Of a DNA stretch of 64,000 nucleotides, positions 1 through 11,712 are shown piece after piece. Source of the DNA: Thuidium tamariscinum (taxonomy: Eukaryota > Streptophyta > Bryopsida > Hypnales > Thuidiaceae); contig OX344751.2 of the NCBI GenBank assembly GCA_947034885.2, forward strand, positions 36,197,582 to 36,261,581, in the 5' to 3' direction. Within the stretch, counting starts at the first letter, position 1; each line of letters starts with the position of its first letter. Under the pieces are notes generated by a model that was given only the letters and a program-made list of their open reading frames with translations, searched no databases and was not told the origin of the DNA. Made by a program: the position numbers and the translations under genes.

Positions 1-380
1 AATTCTATAAGTTGCTTTTTGAAGAAGATGCTTAGATTGCCCAAAAAACAAGATTGTCCATAACTTTTTCATTATTAGTCCAAATAGGATGAATCAAAGC
101 TTTAAATGTAGACAAAAACATAATCTTTCAGAAAAAAAATTGAAAAAAAAAATTTCATTTTTTTGTGGGTTTTTTTTCTGCCTGCCGAATTGCTTTTTTG
201 ACTTCGGATGGCAAAACTTCTCCTCCCAGGCACTGATTGAAAAAAAAATTATATTTTTAGAAAGCTGATGTGATTCCCTATCTTCGAAAAAAGTTTCAAA
301 AAATCAGGTCAAAATTTCAGGTCACACAAGCCTGCCCAAAATCCCAAGTGTCCCCCGAGGGGACTTTGGGACTTTAGGGG
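1..380 (+). mobile_element. Right-hand part of a TTAA-type repeat, cut by the window edge
   Basis: Bases 1-380 match 19073-19453 on the same strand with many small differences. Both begin at AATTCTATAAGTT and end in CTTTAGGGG (the second copy has TTTTAGGGG). In the second copy this end is followed by TTAA; here it is TAAA, so the target repeat has decayed. It is therefore the right end of the same non-coding element family as 18270-19453, and its left end lies outside the window. Confidence 0.7.
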
Positions 381-975
381 TAAACCACCATCTATAACCA
401 AGATTTGTATTTGTATTGACTAGCCATTTAGAGAATAACATAATGGAAAAAAAATGATCAAGAATACTTTGAAACATAGAGGTTCAGAGGATGAGAATCC
501 ATAATATCTCAACAAGTGAGTGTACTTTTTTGAAAATGTATTAAGATGATGTTGGTTCCAAATGAAAAAGGAAGGATCAAGAAAAGAGACAATGGGATGT
601 TGTAACTCAAAATTTTAACTCAAAATTTTCATTGGCCTCAAAATAAAGACACTCACTTCCATGGTTCACCTTAGGAGAGCACCCATAATTGACAATGGGA
701 ATATTTATAAATGTTGAAAGGAATACAATGCACACAAAAAATGATTTATTCACAAAAAGACACACGTTGAATGGAATTTATCAATGGCTTCTTGTTCCAA
801 CGGTTAGTATGGCATTCTTCGCCATTCATGCTCACATTCTAGGTGTTGAAAATTAGGCAGGGTCGATAAAGGGTGCTCACACCTTATGTAGCAAACAGAG
901 CCATTGCCCAAGTACGGTGTACTCTACTTACAATTGGCAAGTTCTCTCGACGTTTAATCTCATGTAACCTAAAAT
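381..975. other. Intergenic DNA and 3' flank of the disulfide isomerase gene
   Basis: No open reading frame with support. The part nearest 975 should hold the 3' untranslated region of the minus-strand gene whose stop codon is at 976-978. I see no repeat copy elsewhere in the window for this stretch. Confidence 0.5.
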
Positions 976-3900
976 TTACAGCTCATCCTTGGCATCCTCA
1001 CCCTCCGTAGAACCTGCAGTTTTAAGAACAGAACTCCTGTGCTTCTTAATAAACTCACTAAGGTCGGCTTGGCTGCGATTACCCTCGTATCTAATGCTTT
1101 CTCCAGTGGCAGTGTGAAGATAAATAGTGGGAAAACCCTTCACATTGAATAGACCTTGGGGAACATCATTGGTGGTTGCATCCTGAGGAACATCACAAAC
1201 TCAACGTGTGAAAATTCCAGATACCATAAAGACAGCGATATCTATGCACATTTTCCAAGAGAAAACGAACACTCCCTACACCAGAGAAAAAAGAAAAGTG
1301 AGATTCAAGGCAAGTCTAGAACAGGTCACTTACCATCTTAGCAATGACAACATCGGAATCGTCCTTGAATTCAACCGCAAGCGCATCCAGTGTGGGAATC
1401 AGTTTTTTGCAGTGACCACACCAAGGTGCATAAAACTCCAGCAGCACTGTATTATTCAATGATGGAACGTATCAGACCCTGAAAATATATGGACTGCATA
1501 ACGAGCTGTACATATGCGTTATCTTGAACGCATGTCAACTATCAATAAGGAGTGGGGAGGGAAATGAAAATAGAAAATACACTCTAAAAGACACTGACTG
1601 CATTTGCCACTGAAGTCCATGAAGTCAAGCAACGAATCTAACATCCATTGAGAGAATCTTACATCTATTGAGATTCTATTTTGTGACGAATTCATAATCT
1701 TCGAGAACTTTTATAAACAAGTTGAAATTCCTTGGAAGACTATACTTAAATATTACTGGGTAATAAGTAGCAAGGAAGCAAAAAGTTTTACTGTATCCCT
1801 CACACTGCAATCCAAAAGGATAGGTTGGAAGTTTTTGAACACACCGTTCTTTCCTGAGTCCAACACCAACTTGTTGAAGGACTTCCTCACAATCACCTTC
1901 ACGGGTTCGTCATTCTTTTCTGGAATCTCATCAGATTTCACGTATGCTTCAATCTTTCCATCCTGAAAAATGGAGAAAGATGGTCAAGTTAAGATCTAAC
2001 AATTGCAACAAGAGTGAAACGCACACCACAATAACACTGCTTCAACTTTCAAGAGAACCTCTCGAAGATAACACTACTGACATAGTCACTTGGACAAGAA
2101 CCAGAGGCATATTATTATCGTGCACACTGAATATTCTAAGAAATTTACCACGAAATCTTGCAACCATGCAGACATGTCGGAAGCCTTGATGTTGTTTGCC
2201 ACATACTTTGCATTGTCATCTTTGTCTTGAACCACAAGTGCAGGTAATCCAGTATCTTTGATACCAAAAAACTGCAGAATGCAAACAAGAGTTACATCAA
2301 AACTACACATTCAGGATTTTACAGAACTAAAGACTTTAGAGGAACCTGTACAAACCAATGTAAAGACCAACTTGACCTATTCTCGCAAAGAAGAAGAAGA
2401 CTGAAAGCGGACGATTAATTGATACATCAACGGAATCGAGCCTTGTCTTTACACCCCAGCTAGCATTGAGATCCCAGAACGTCCTCAATTCAGCCAGTTC
2501 GAAGGTAACGTTGCTAACCTTCACAGCGTTATCATTCTCGTTGGAGTCGGCTAAGAGAAATTTGAGGCCTTTTGGCTGGTAGGTCTTTGCTAATTCGGCA
2601 TAAGTAGTTCTATAGGACTCTGCAGTATCAACCTTCAAGTCCAGGAGTAAAAATGCCTGTCCAGAATATCAGTCAAAGGGTGAGCACCAAAAGGTCGTAA
2701 AAAACTAGACATAAGTAAGATTTGTCACCACTGTAACTGACTGCAACAACACGTTGACGTCTGTGCTTTTATATACATATTCATTAGAGTTAAGCAAAAG
2801 CACCTTGGTGGCAACAGTGTTGAAGAACTTGAGTAAGAAGCTATGAGATGCAGGGTCTTTATTCATTTCAGTGACAAGCGGAACGCTCTTCTCCTCAAGA
2901 AAATTCTTCAATCCCTCCACTGATAAATCCTGCGAAGGCCAAATCATTAGATGAGAAAATTATACAAAGAACACCGAGTCGATTTCTAATAGAACACCCC
3001 TACGCTATGGTACATTACGTTGATAGAAGAAGACCCAGCGTTCTATCTTTGCACTTCCAGAACACGTTCGTTCGAAATTCTTACGGTCCACATGGTGCAC
3101 TGATCAGACGGGGTAGAGAAATACCGTTCAATAGAGGTACGCTTTAAAGACAAGATATCTCGATGTGCTCAACTTTTAAGGTTGCCAAAGCAGCACATAA
3201 TCACAACTTGGACACAAACTTTAAAGAATTATACAATCCGTATTGAAGACTCACTTGCACATCACTGAATCCCTCGTCAAAGCTCTTATAAAGACGAACC
3301 GCAGGAGCCACCAGTGCAACACCAGTGTCGGGCACAAATGAGCTGTCTAGAGTATGAACAAACTGGTAATCCACTCGCAGATCGTCTGCTACGACCAAAA
3401 AATATGAGTATTCCTTGTCTTCTAGGCTCTTGAATACACCTACCTGCAATCAAAATGAGACCCAGACTATATGAGCGATTTTCTGGAAAACATGTACCAG
3501 ACAATGTCATGAAAGTCGACTCCCTCCGGCATACTGAAATTAAACTGGAAGTTTTAAGCCGGAATCCAACTCCACGAGGCTCACCACTGTCAGCTGCGAC
3601 TTTTTCAATATTCCCTCCGCTTGCTCAGCAGATGTGATTTCCACTGAAGGTGGTCCAACCAACTGTTTCAAATGGGCAACAATCCCTGCAGAGTCCCGAG
3701 GCCCTTTATATTCTGCTACTGTGCTCCCACCCTTCTTGAAGATCTTGAGGGTTGGAAATCCCTTAATATCGTACTTAGAAGCCAAGGGCTTGTTTTTCTC
3801 ATCATTCACGTCCACTTTCGCTAAAACAATTGGCGGGTCGTGGCTCTTAAGCTCTGTTGCAGCTTTGGCGTACTGCGTAAGATAGGACTCGAATGTCAGT

Positions 3901-4614
3901 CAACTAATATAGTGAGGTTGTACCAAGACTATTCATGCTCGTCTAATTGGGCAGAAATAGTCACTATATGGTGTTATAATGGTGACTTCGTCATGTGCAG
4001 GCAAAATAGAGTAACATAGGAGCAGAAGGATGGAAATCGCATGGATAGAGATTGTTAAACAAGCTCGCTCTTATGATTAAGTCCGTGAACACTAAAAGTT
4101 TATTGTTCAATCAAAACTGCGGTGTTGATTTAAAAATATGAGAAAAAAACTTGACAAAATGAATGCATAAGGAAACTATATGATTTCACTTTTAGATGCC
4201 CTCAATATTACTTTTGAGTTTCTTGCTTCGGTTATTCATATCTAATTCCACCAAGGTTCAAAAAGACTGGTGAGATTCAGCATCAACTTGTCATGGAAGG
4301 AAATTTTACTGGAAAATATTTTGACGAGTCCAGCGCTTAAGGGACGGAGTAGGCACAGACACCTTACTCAAGAACTCTGCACCTTTAAAAAACAAAAACA
4401 GTTCAGGATCAGAACTCACCTCAGGAGCCAACTTCTTGCAGTGACCACACCAGGGAGCATAAAACTCAACAAGCATAAACGGATGAGCCTTGATCGTTTC
4501 GTCGATGTTGTCCACACCCAGTACAAGAACATCCACTTCGGAATCAGCGGCACTCGCCGACGAAACCGCCAAAAGCATCACCAGCATCAATTCAATGCAT
4601 GCGTGAACCCCCAT
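976..4614 (-). CDS. PDIL1: Protein disulfide isomerase, classical a-b-b'-a' type, ER lumen
   Basis: Nine exons, read on the minus strand: 4614-4420, 3872-3585, 3443-3255, 2929-2804, 2656-2519, 2271-2149, 1962-1845, 1446-1334, 1182-976. All introns are GT-AG, all phases join, and the product is 498 residues, the usual length for the family. Residues 1-23 form a hydrophobic signal peptide. Two thioredoxin-like domains carry the redox motif WCGHC, at residues 55-59 and 401-405, each followed later by a GFPT motif holding the cis-proline. Between them lie two domains without cysteine motifs (b and b'). The protein ends in KDEL, the ER retrieval signal. By family knowledge it forms and reshuffles disulfides in secretory proteins. 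The start at 4614 is the first ATG giving a signal peptide directly before the a domain. The last introns vary in phase, but no exon is broken. Family assignment is very secure; individual splice sites are inferred. Confidence 0.95.
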
Positions 4615-5938
4615 CCTTGGAGATTCTTGGATCTCACTTCTCCTACACAATTTTGCAAAAAATTCCCCTCTTTCCTTACGCAAGCTCGTAATCGCCCTAG
4701 AATCCACTTGACAAACTCCTCATGAGGTATTTTCAGCAACACGTAACACGATTAACACATCCTTGACCTGTCACGATGCCCAACACGCGACCAACTCAAT
4801 TTATAACAAAGTAGGCCCATCCTTGGTAATCCTAAAATTGATCACCGACATTCTGTTCACTCTCTCCATTTTGATTACTCCCTCCACTTCGTTAACCGAT
4901 CTTATCGATAATTCAAGCTGATACACATCAAAACCGGCACCTCGCCATAAGAAATTGCGATAAATGGATATGAAGATCATCAATACCACATGCATTACCA
5001 ACACTAACGGCTAGTAGAACAAATTAATTCTTGCGAAAATACTACAACGACCAGAGCAAGAGACTCTAGCGAGATTATTCTCCTTCAACGATCCTCGTAT
5101 CAGTCACAGTCGCCAGTGGGCAGTATTGGAAAGAGGAAATCAAACGGAAACTAGTGATCACAATAATTACGAAAAACAAATGCGAGGGCATGCGAGAAGA
5201 AAATTATACCTCGACAAAGCCGTCTGCCATGGAAAGTCTAAGTAATTAACTATGCCTCCTGAAAGACGAGCAATCAAATTTACTCCGCAGTTGCTTCCGC
5301 ATTAAAGTCTGCTAACTTAGGCAAGAGAACTCACCGGAAAACTCGGGAAAATGCGACACTTCTCGGAAATTGAGGAGATTGATTCTCAACCTCTCGGCCT
5401 GTAATAAGCTCAAGTGAAATCACAGGTGCGATGAATGACTTCGAAGAGAAAAGAGTGAAACGGCGATTGAGCTGTGCTTGCACCAGCGATGTGCGCAAAG
5501 AGGATGCGGACCACTTGGCAAAACCCTAAACCCCAACCCTAAGAATCGAAGAGAACTTCCAATTTAGCAACAACGAGTCGGTTCCCCAGCTGAAGTCATC
5601 GTCACCTGAGATAAGGTAGTTATACCCTTCACGGCTCGCCCACCGCCGGTTTCTGTTAAGTAGGTGTCACCAATATGACCGCCAATTGTTTCCTACTTTA
5701 CAAATGGCGCTTCATTGTTGTAAAATAACAAGCTTTTAAGTAAGTGATTGGTTTGGGGTCTTGCTCAAAGTGCTTCAAACATGCACTAATAAAGCACTTT
5801 GAAGTTTCTTTAAAAATTCTCATAAAATATAAAAAATCTTCAAATTATTATTTTTTTAAATGGTGTTGATTTTCATTTGTCTACAGAAAAAATAACACTT
5901 AATTGCGATTTTCACTCCATCTACACATGGGTGCTTAA
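4615..5938. other. Upstream region of the disulfide isomerase gene
   Basis: About 1.3 kb without a convincing coding exon. From 4615 to about 5690 the base composition is noticeably less AT-rich than the flanking DNA, as expected for a promoter and 5' leader of the minus-strand gene ending at 4614. Beyond about 5700 the composition falls to the AT-rich background. Only short spurious reading frames are present. Confidence 0.6.
5521..5542. promoter_or_regulatory. Telo-box-like repeat upstream of the disulfide isomerase gene
   Basis: The sequence contains AAACCCTAA at 5521-5529 and a degenerate second unit, CCCAACCCTAA, directly after it. Telo-boxes are known in promoters of plant housekeeping genes. 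The site lies about 0.9 kb upstream of the minus-strand start codon at 4614, so it could sit in the promoter or long leader of that gene. No transcription start can be read from sequence alone. Confidence 0.4.
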
Positions 5939-6572
5939 CTCCTAAATGCCTAAGGTCTATTTTTAGCTTCTTGGAATTTGCTCTAAATTGAACAAAAATC
6001 CAACATTTTGATAAGTTGAATCAATTTTTTTGAATTGTAACCGTATAAATTCAAAATAGACATGTTAGAAATGACATAGGAAAAGAAAACACAACAATAT
6101 CACTTATGGATTGAAAGATTATAATGTTTGATCATGAGGGTGTAAAAACTATGAAAATCTTTGAGCTCTCTTTTAGCATGTCAAATCTAAAAAGTTGGTC
6201 ACTAAAAAAAATGAGGTTGAAGGGCCTAACAAACATAACCCCAATCAATTTATGGCTTCTCAAAATCTACTCTACAATTTTTTTAAATGAATTTTTAGTG
6301 TGGTTTTTTCTCTAAGATCTAGTGTATTTAAGGCTCATTTCCAAGAGTCCTTAACACTACAGAATGTCAAGATTGCAATGGGTACCCTTGCACTAAATCT
6401 TGAATAGAAAAATCATAATCATTCATTTTCAAAATCGGATTATTGATGCTAAAATTAGACTTCAAAAAGAATCTTCCAATAATATAAACTACTAAAAATA
6501 GAAATTTGGTAAGATTTTATTAACTTCAAAGTTTCTTTGACACCACTTTTGGGTGTCTTGGGCATTTAGGGG
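5939..6572. mobile_element. TTAA-bounded non-autonomous element (short member, about 634 bp)
   Basis: Ends are inverted copies: left CTCCTAAATGCCTAAG, right (read inward) CCCCTAAATGCCCAAG. TTAA lies immediately outside on both sides (5935-5938 and 6573-6576). The interior is AT-rich and non-coding. The end sequence and TTAA boundary match the family described at 18270-19453. Confidence 0.65.
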
Positions 6573-8988
6573 TTAAACAATGGGAATGGATTTTCTACTT
6601 TACACATGATGGCAAACTACAAAGCCCACTTGGTAATTAACGTGGATGAATCTATTGCCTTCATCATTGTAGAAAAGATGAAAATCTTTGCCTTTTTTTC
6701 ACATAAAGAAAGGTAACAATACTTAATTGTTATAGCATATGGATTCTTGCCTAAAATGTACATCTTCTATTCAAAAAAGACCAGAATGGTATTTAGATAT
6801 ACCTATTTTTTATTCTTATGAAAATTTAAAGTTTAATCATGTTAAGTCAAAAAAAATGCATTCTAAGAGAATATATATAATCTTCTTTTGACTACCAATT
6901 AGACTTCACAAAATCTTTTTTAATATGTTATTCATTATTCCACAATTTTTGTTACAACCCAAATGACACCTTATAGTACTAAACACTTCAATAGATTTGT
7001 TTACAGCATTACTTCAGTCACCAACTTCATAACACTACACATGTCAAAGATGACACGATCATAGGTCACAAAAATTACTATAGATATTACATTTCCTAAA
7101 GTTGGAAAAAAATATTTAGGGGGGGGGGAATTCAAAATTTCTACTTTGGGGGCTCTACACTCATAAGCTTACTGCTCTAAGCTTGCACTTTGGTGTCATT
7201 GATGTACAGATATTTGGTTACAAAACAAGTTAGGAATCAACTTGGACACACTCTCATTTGGAAGACAAGTTGGATTGAAGCCCTAGCTCATTTCTTTTCT
7301 AGACTAGTGGTTAGATCTCCCCAAACCATAACTATTTTACATGCCGATTATGTTAAATTGTCAATATGTTAAATTGTCAATATTTTATAGACTAAGAAAT
7401 TGTAACAAATATCCTCACAAAGGTCCAATTTTTAGGCCACAAACTAGGAGTGGTACATATTTGGGTTTCAGATTGTGTAATCTAAAAAGCATTGAAGTAA
7501 TGGAAGATTGCCAATTTAAAGAAACTGACATTTTCTAAGTTGGTGAATGGACTGCAAAAAGATTTTTTCCCCTTGTTTTTCTTCCAATTGCCATCAACAA
7601 GATCCAACAATGAAATTGAGTCATGTTCTGAACAAGATCCATATCAAAATGCTAATTCTCACTCTTCCAGTGAAAACAAGATACAAGAATGATGGATGGC
7701 CCTCGGGTTGCACAAGGCATGTAATTTAATTATACTATGGTAAATAATGTCCATATATTTGTAGCTAGGTCTCCAATATATATGCCATTCCACCAAAGAG
7801 ATCTATCTTATTATACTACTGTATTCTATGAACATTATTATTTTTTAATCTTTGATTTTTGTTTAATACCCAAGTGAAAGAAGATAATCAACATCAAAAC
7901 ACTTGATGAGGTATAACATACTCATCAGCTAGCTCATTTATTAGTTTCCTATTAATAAACAACTACCATTTTACTAACTTTCTAATTTACTAGAGAAGCT
8001 AGCTATGATAATAGATAAGATGGCACCATGAATTCAGAACTAAAATGAATAAGTCTACTACTACAGTCGGAGGTCTTACAACTAGGATAGCATAACCTTA
8101 AAATTGTCCTAAAATGCTTTCAATAGTATCTACAAATGAATTCAAATACGAGGATGTAATGGACAAAGTTCTAATCATATAATATTAATTGAGTTTCTTC
8201 AAGAGAAAGAATTGTAAATGTAAATGCAAAAATAGAGGTGGTTAGTGCCACCCTAAAATTCAATGCATTAGAGAAATAAAGAACCCTGAAGAGGGTCTTC
8301 CTAGTTTGACATAGCAAGTTTATTTACTATATTGTAGGGGGCTAGTGGAGTACATGATTTTTGACAAAATAGGATCACCGTCTCATTTGTATTCCCTAAA
8401 ATAAATATGGTTGAAGGCACAATGAAAATGCCTTTTACTTGTTTATTATAATGGCCTAATGATGTGTTTTTGACATAGTAGCTGTCCAGTTGTTACATTA
8501 GTTTATTATAGATTACAAATTTTGTAGTCTTTTCTTTTTGTAAGGTATGTGGTATAGGGTATACCTAGATGCTATGGTTGAACACTTGGACCTTGGAAAG
8601 AACATGGCATCACCCTTGTCTAAGTGGAAGATATATTTTCATAATGAAAGATTTCATTTCATACCTATATTCGCTGTTTAGAACATTCTTTAATCCTCCT
8701 TCAATAATTTGTTCTAAAACAACATTGAATATAAAATCATTTTATATATAGTATTATTAGAAATTAAAAACTATTGAATTTAAAGATTTACTAATCACCT
8801 CTATTGCCACACACCGATGAGTCAACAATAGGAAAGGATCTAATATATTGAATGTTACATAATCTACCAACCAATCTAGCTATAAGCCAAGCAATAAATC
8901 CAATTCATGATAGGAATCCAATATCACATTGTGTAAACTCTAACACTCTAAAGTAGAAATTTATCAAATAAATAACTATTCTCAGTAG
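6573..8988. other. AT-rich intergenic DNA, no gene recognised
   Basis: Very AT-rich, with stop codons in all frames and only fragments of 60-65 codons. One short G tract lies near 7120. The piece at about 7396-7450 resembles 26709-26757 in the intron of the inhibitor gene (shared words such as CTCACAAAGGTC / TTCACAAAGGTC and TAGGCCAC / CAGGCCAC), so a decayed dispersed repeat is present. Confidence 0.5.
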
Positions 8989-9194
8989 ATGGTCAATTTC
9001 ATTAAAATGGTGGTATTCCAATAAAATGGCATGACATTCCATTAAAATGGTACATTTTCTTCCTCCACCTCTAGGCCTCTATGTCAAAATGGTACACAAA
9101 ATATGTCAAAATGGCACTTGAAATTTGTCAAAGTGGCACATGGAATATGTCAAAATAGCACTCGAAATACCGTCATTTTAACAAAATTGACCAT
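8989..9194. mobile_element. Small inverted-repeat element with internal short tandem repeats
   Basis: The ends are imperfect inverted repeats of about 30 bp beginning ATGGTCAATTT. Between them, at about 9079-9174, the motif ATGTCAAAATGGCAC recurs four times with changes, at a spacing of about 24 bp. The structure fits a MITE. I see no clear target-site duplication, so the superfamily is undetermined. Confidence 0.55.
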
Positions 9195-11108
9195 GTAGAT
9201 ATAAATCAATAGCAAGTGGTGTAAAGTATGTTCAATTTTTTCCTACATATATATATATGTTAATATTGTTCTTTTTGTCCTTAACATTTGAAAACAGTAA
9301 TATGAAATCGATCACTAATTCTTGACCTAAAGTAAACCAACCCATGACATACAAATTAACCGTTTGCCTTGTTGACATATTTGAAACATTTTAATTTTTT
9401 CCATCTAATGGCAAATATGAAAAATAGGGAGAGCAACTGAAATTTTGTTTTTTTAACAAAGTATGAATTGTTACAAATTTTTAAACAAATGGCTTGTAAC
9501 AATCTCTAGACTATTCTAAAGCCATTAAAAACTATATCCACGGTGGTCATCAAACTACCTAATGCAGTTACAAATTTTCCTAACATGGTTGAAATATTTT
9601 TTAATATGGGCATGATATAAAGGAATTAAAAAAATTTAGGTCATGTAATGAATTAGTGAACTACACCAGAAAGATGTAAGTTCCTAAAACAATCTTTAAT
9701 ATCTCCATCACCATCACTCAAAACATTGATTTTAGCCATTAACCTACCTAATGAAGTCTTGTGTACATTAATTAGAAAAAACTTGACATAAAATGATGGA
9801 AAATTGTAATAGGTCGTTTGATAAATGTTTATATTAGGATGGTTACAAGAAACACTTGTACTATTTTGTGTCACACAACATGTGTTGAACTATTTTTTAG
9901 CCATAACTTTTGTATTTTCACTTTTAATGATTCAAGATTTATAGGAAAGGTACTTATAACTATTATATACCTTGCCTAATTTTTTTGGTAATTTTTAAAG
10001 ACAATTAACCATCCAAAAATAGACCCCAATTTAATGTCATACTTGTCAATTTGGAGTTTTTTAGTACTATTTAGCACCCCCAACAATAAATTTTGAGCTG
10101 AAATTTAGAGGAAATGGTCTTCTAATAGACTTGTAGCTAATGGCCAAAGAAATTTTTAAATTATTTTTTTTATGCTATACAGACGTCCACAAAAAGAGCC
10201 TTTTTCTATTTACATTTTGAAACATCTAAAAAATGATTTTGGTGAGTTTTTTGGTGAATGGCTATCTCTATAAAGTTGTTGCAAATGGCCAATTTTTATT
10301 TGATTTAAAAAATAAATAAATAACGTTTTTTCTTGATTGAAACATTAAAGTATATATTTTCTTGAGATTTGACACTTTTCAAGTTCTCCTACTTAGAGAA
10401 TTTTTTTTTACATTTCCTTTGGTGGTTACCTTTATCTTAAAAGTGTATATTTTAATCATATTTTTTAAGTTTAAAAAAAAATAGTTTTCTAATTTTGAAG
10501 TACTCTTGAAAAAATCATGAAAATGCAACAAATAGTACTAGTGTTTTTTGCAATCAATCATTAGTACAAGTGTTTCTTGGAATCAACCATTAGGGAGTTG
10601 GCCTGTTATGGGATGGTTTACCTTAAATTCCTTGTTCCTTAAAGAAAAGGATTTTCGTTGAGTACACATTTGAAGTCCACCAAGTTAGCTTCCCTAGTGA
10701 AATATTTGATTTGATAAGATTTTTTCAATATATTTAAAAGATAGCTCCACTATAGCTGGGGGTTTAAACTTTGCAGTTCCTTAGACATCAACTACCTAGT
10801 TTGATCAAATGACCAAACTAATCACCCTAGGTGTTTAGAGATCAAGGGTATAAAAATAAACCTCAAAGATGAAAACTCCTTGCCCAAATTAAGATAATTG
10901 AAGCAATAAGCAGGAAATCAATAGCCAACCATTAGACTCTGGAAGGTCTTGATGGATCTTGCAAACCTTGCAAATGCTGGACTCGATTACTTGAGCATGC
11001 ACAAAATTCAATACTATGCTACAACCAAAATCTAATACCATGCTATATGTATACCCAAAACTGAGTGCACTAGACATCATGGTTATATAAAGAACCATTT
11101 TTCCTTAA
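9195..11108. other. AT-rich intergenic DNA with a dispersed repeat
   Basis: No gene recognised. Bases about 10190-10530 resemble about 60380-60620 on the same strand, sharing phrases such as AGTTCTCCTACTTAGAGA. This marks an old dispersed repeat. The short reading frame at 10889-11098 shows no family signature. Confidence 0.5.
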
Positions 11109-11393
11109 CCCTTGAAGGATGGACCCATGGCCGTGGAAATCATGCATTTTGATACCGTGTGACAACATCTGCTTTGAATAAGTTAAATATACTCATTTGA
11201 AGTCAAAGTATTGTAGAACATCTCCCCTTTCCACTCGTAATACCGAGGATGAAAAGTTGCAGATCTGTCCTATAAAGAATTATATTCTATTTAGAATTGT
11301 AAGTGCATCCCCTTTCCACCTGTAATACTAAGGATGAAAAGTTGCAGATCTGTCCTACAAAGAATTATATTCTATTCAGAATTGTAAGTGCAA
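11109..11393 (+). repeat. TTAA-bounded repeat end with an 85-bp tandem duplication
   Basis: The repeat starts at 11109 with CCCTTGAAGGATGGACC, directly after TTAA at 11105-11108. Its first 170 bp or so match the reverse complement of about 59810-59974, whose end is also followed by TTAA. Inside it, 11224-11308 and 11309-11393 are near-identical direct copies with an 85-bp period. The far end of the element cannot be placed. Confidence 0.6.
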
Positions 11394-11712
11394 GCGTCCT
11401 AAGAGTCAAGATTTTTGGGATTAAAAAAGGCTTTGAATTCAAGTACACTAACTTCTGCCTACCAATGGGAAATTGGGAACCGCCTTCCTTGTCCTGCTAT
11501 CATGATGAGATCCGCTGATTTACTTTGGTGGGTCTAGGGGATTAGTTCATTCATGCAGCATGCGAGTACAGATTTAAATGCAATCCAAGGTCCGTTTTGC
11601 AACTTCTCAAGGGGTCTTCTGTTGGGTACTTGGGTTCCTTTTTTTTCTCTAATGCCACAGCAAGTTGCAGCTTACTGTTGCTGGAACAAGAAAGAATTAG
11701 GATTGAAATTTC

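Noticed and set aside
4270-4725. 151-codon plus-strand frame
   Set aside because: Antisense to the first exon of the disulfide isomerase with its WCGHC motif.
9079-9174. Regularly spaced short repeats, possible CRISPR-like array
   Set aside because: Units are degenerate, about 24 bp apart without true spacers, and the context is eukaryotic; better explained as tandem repeats in a MITE.
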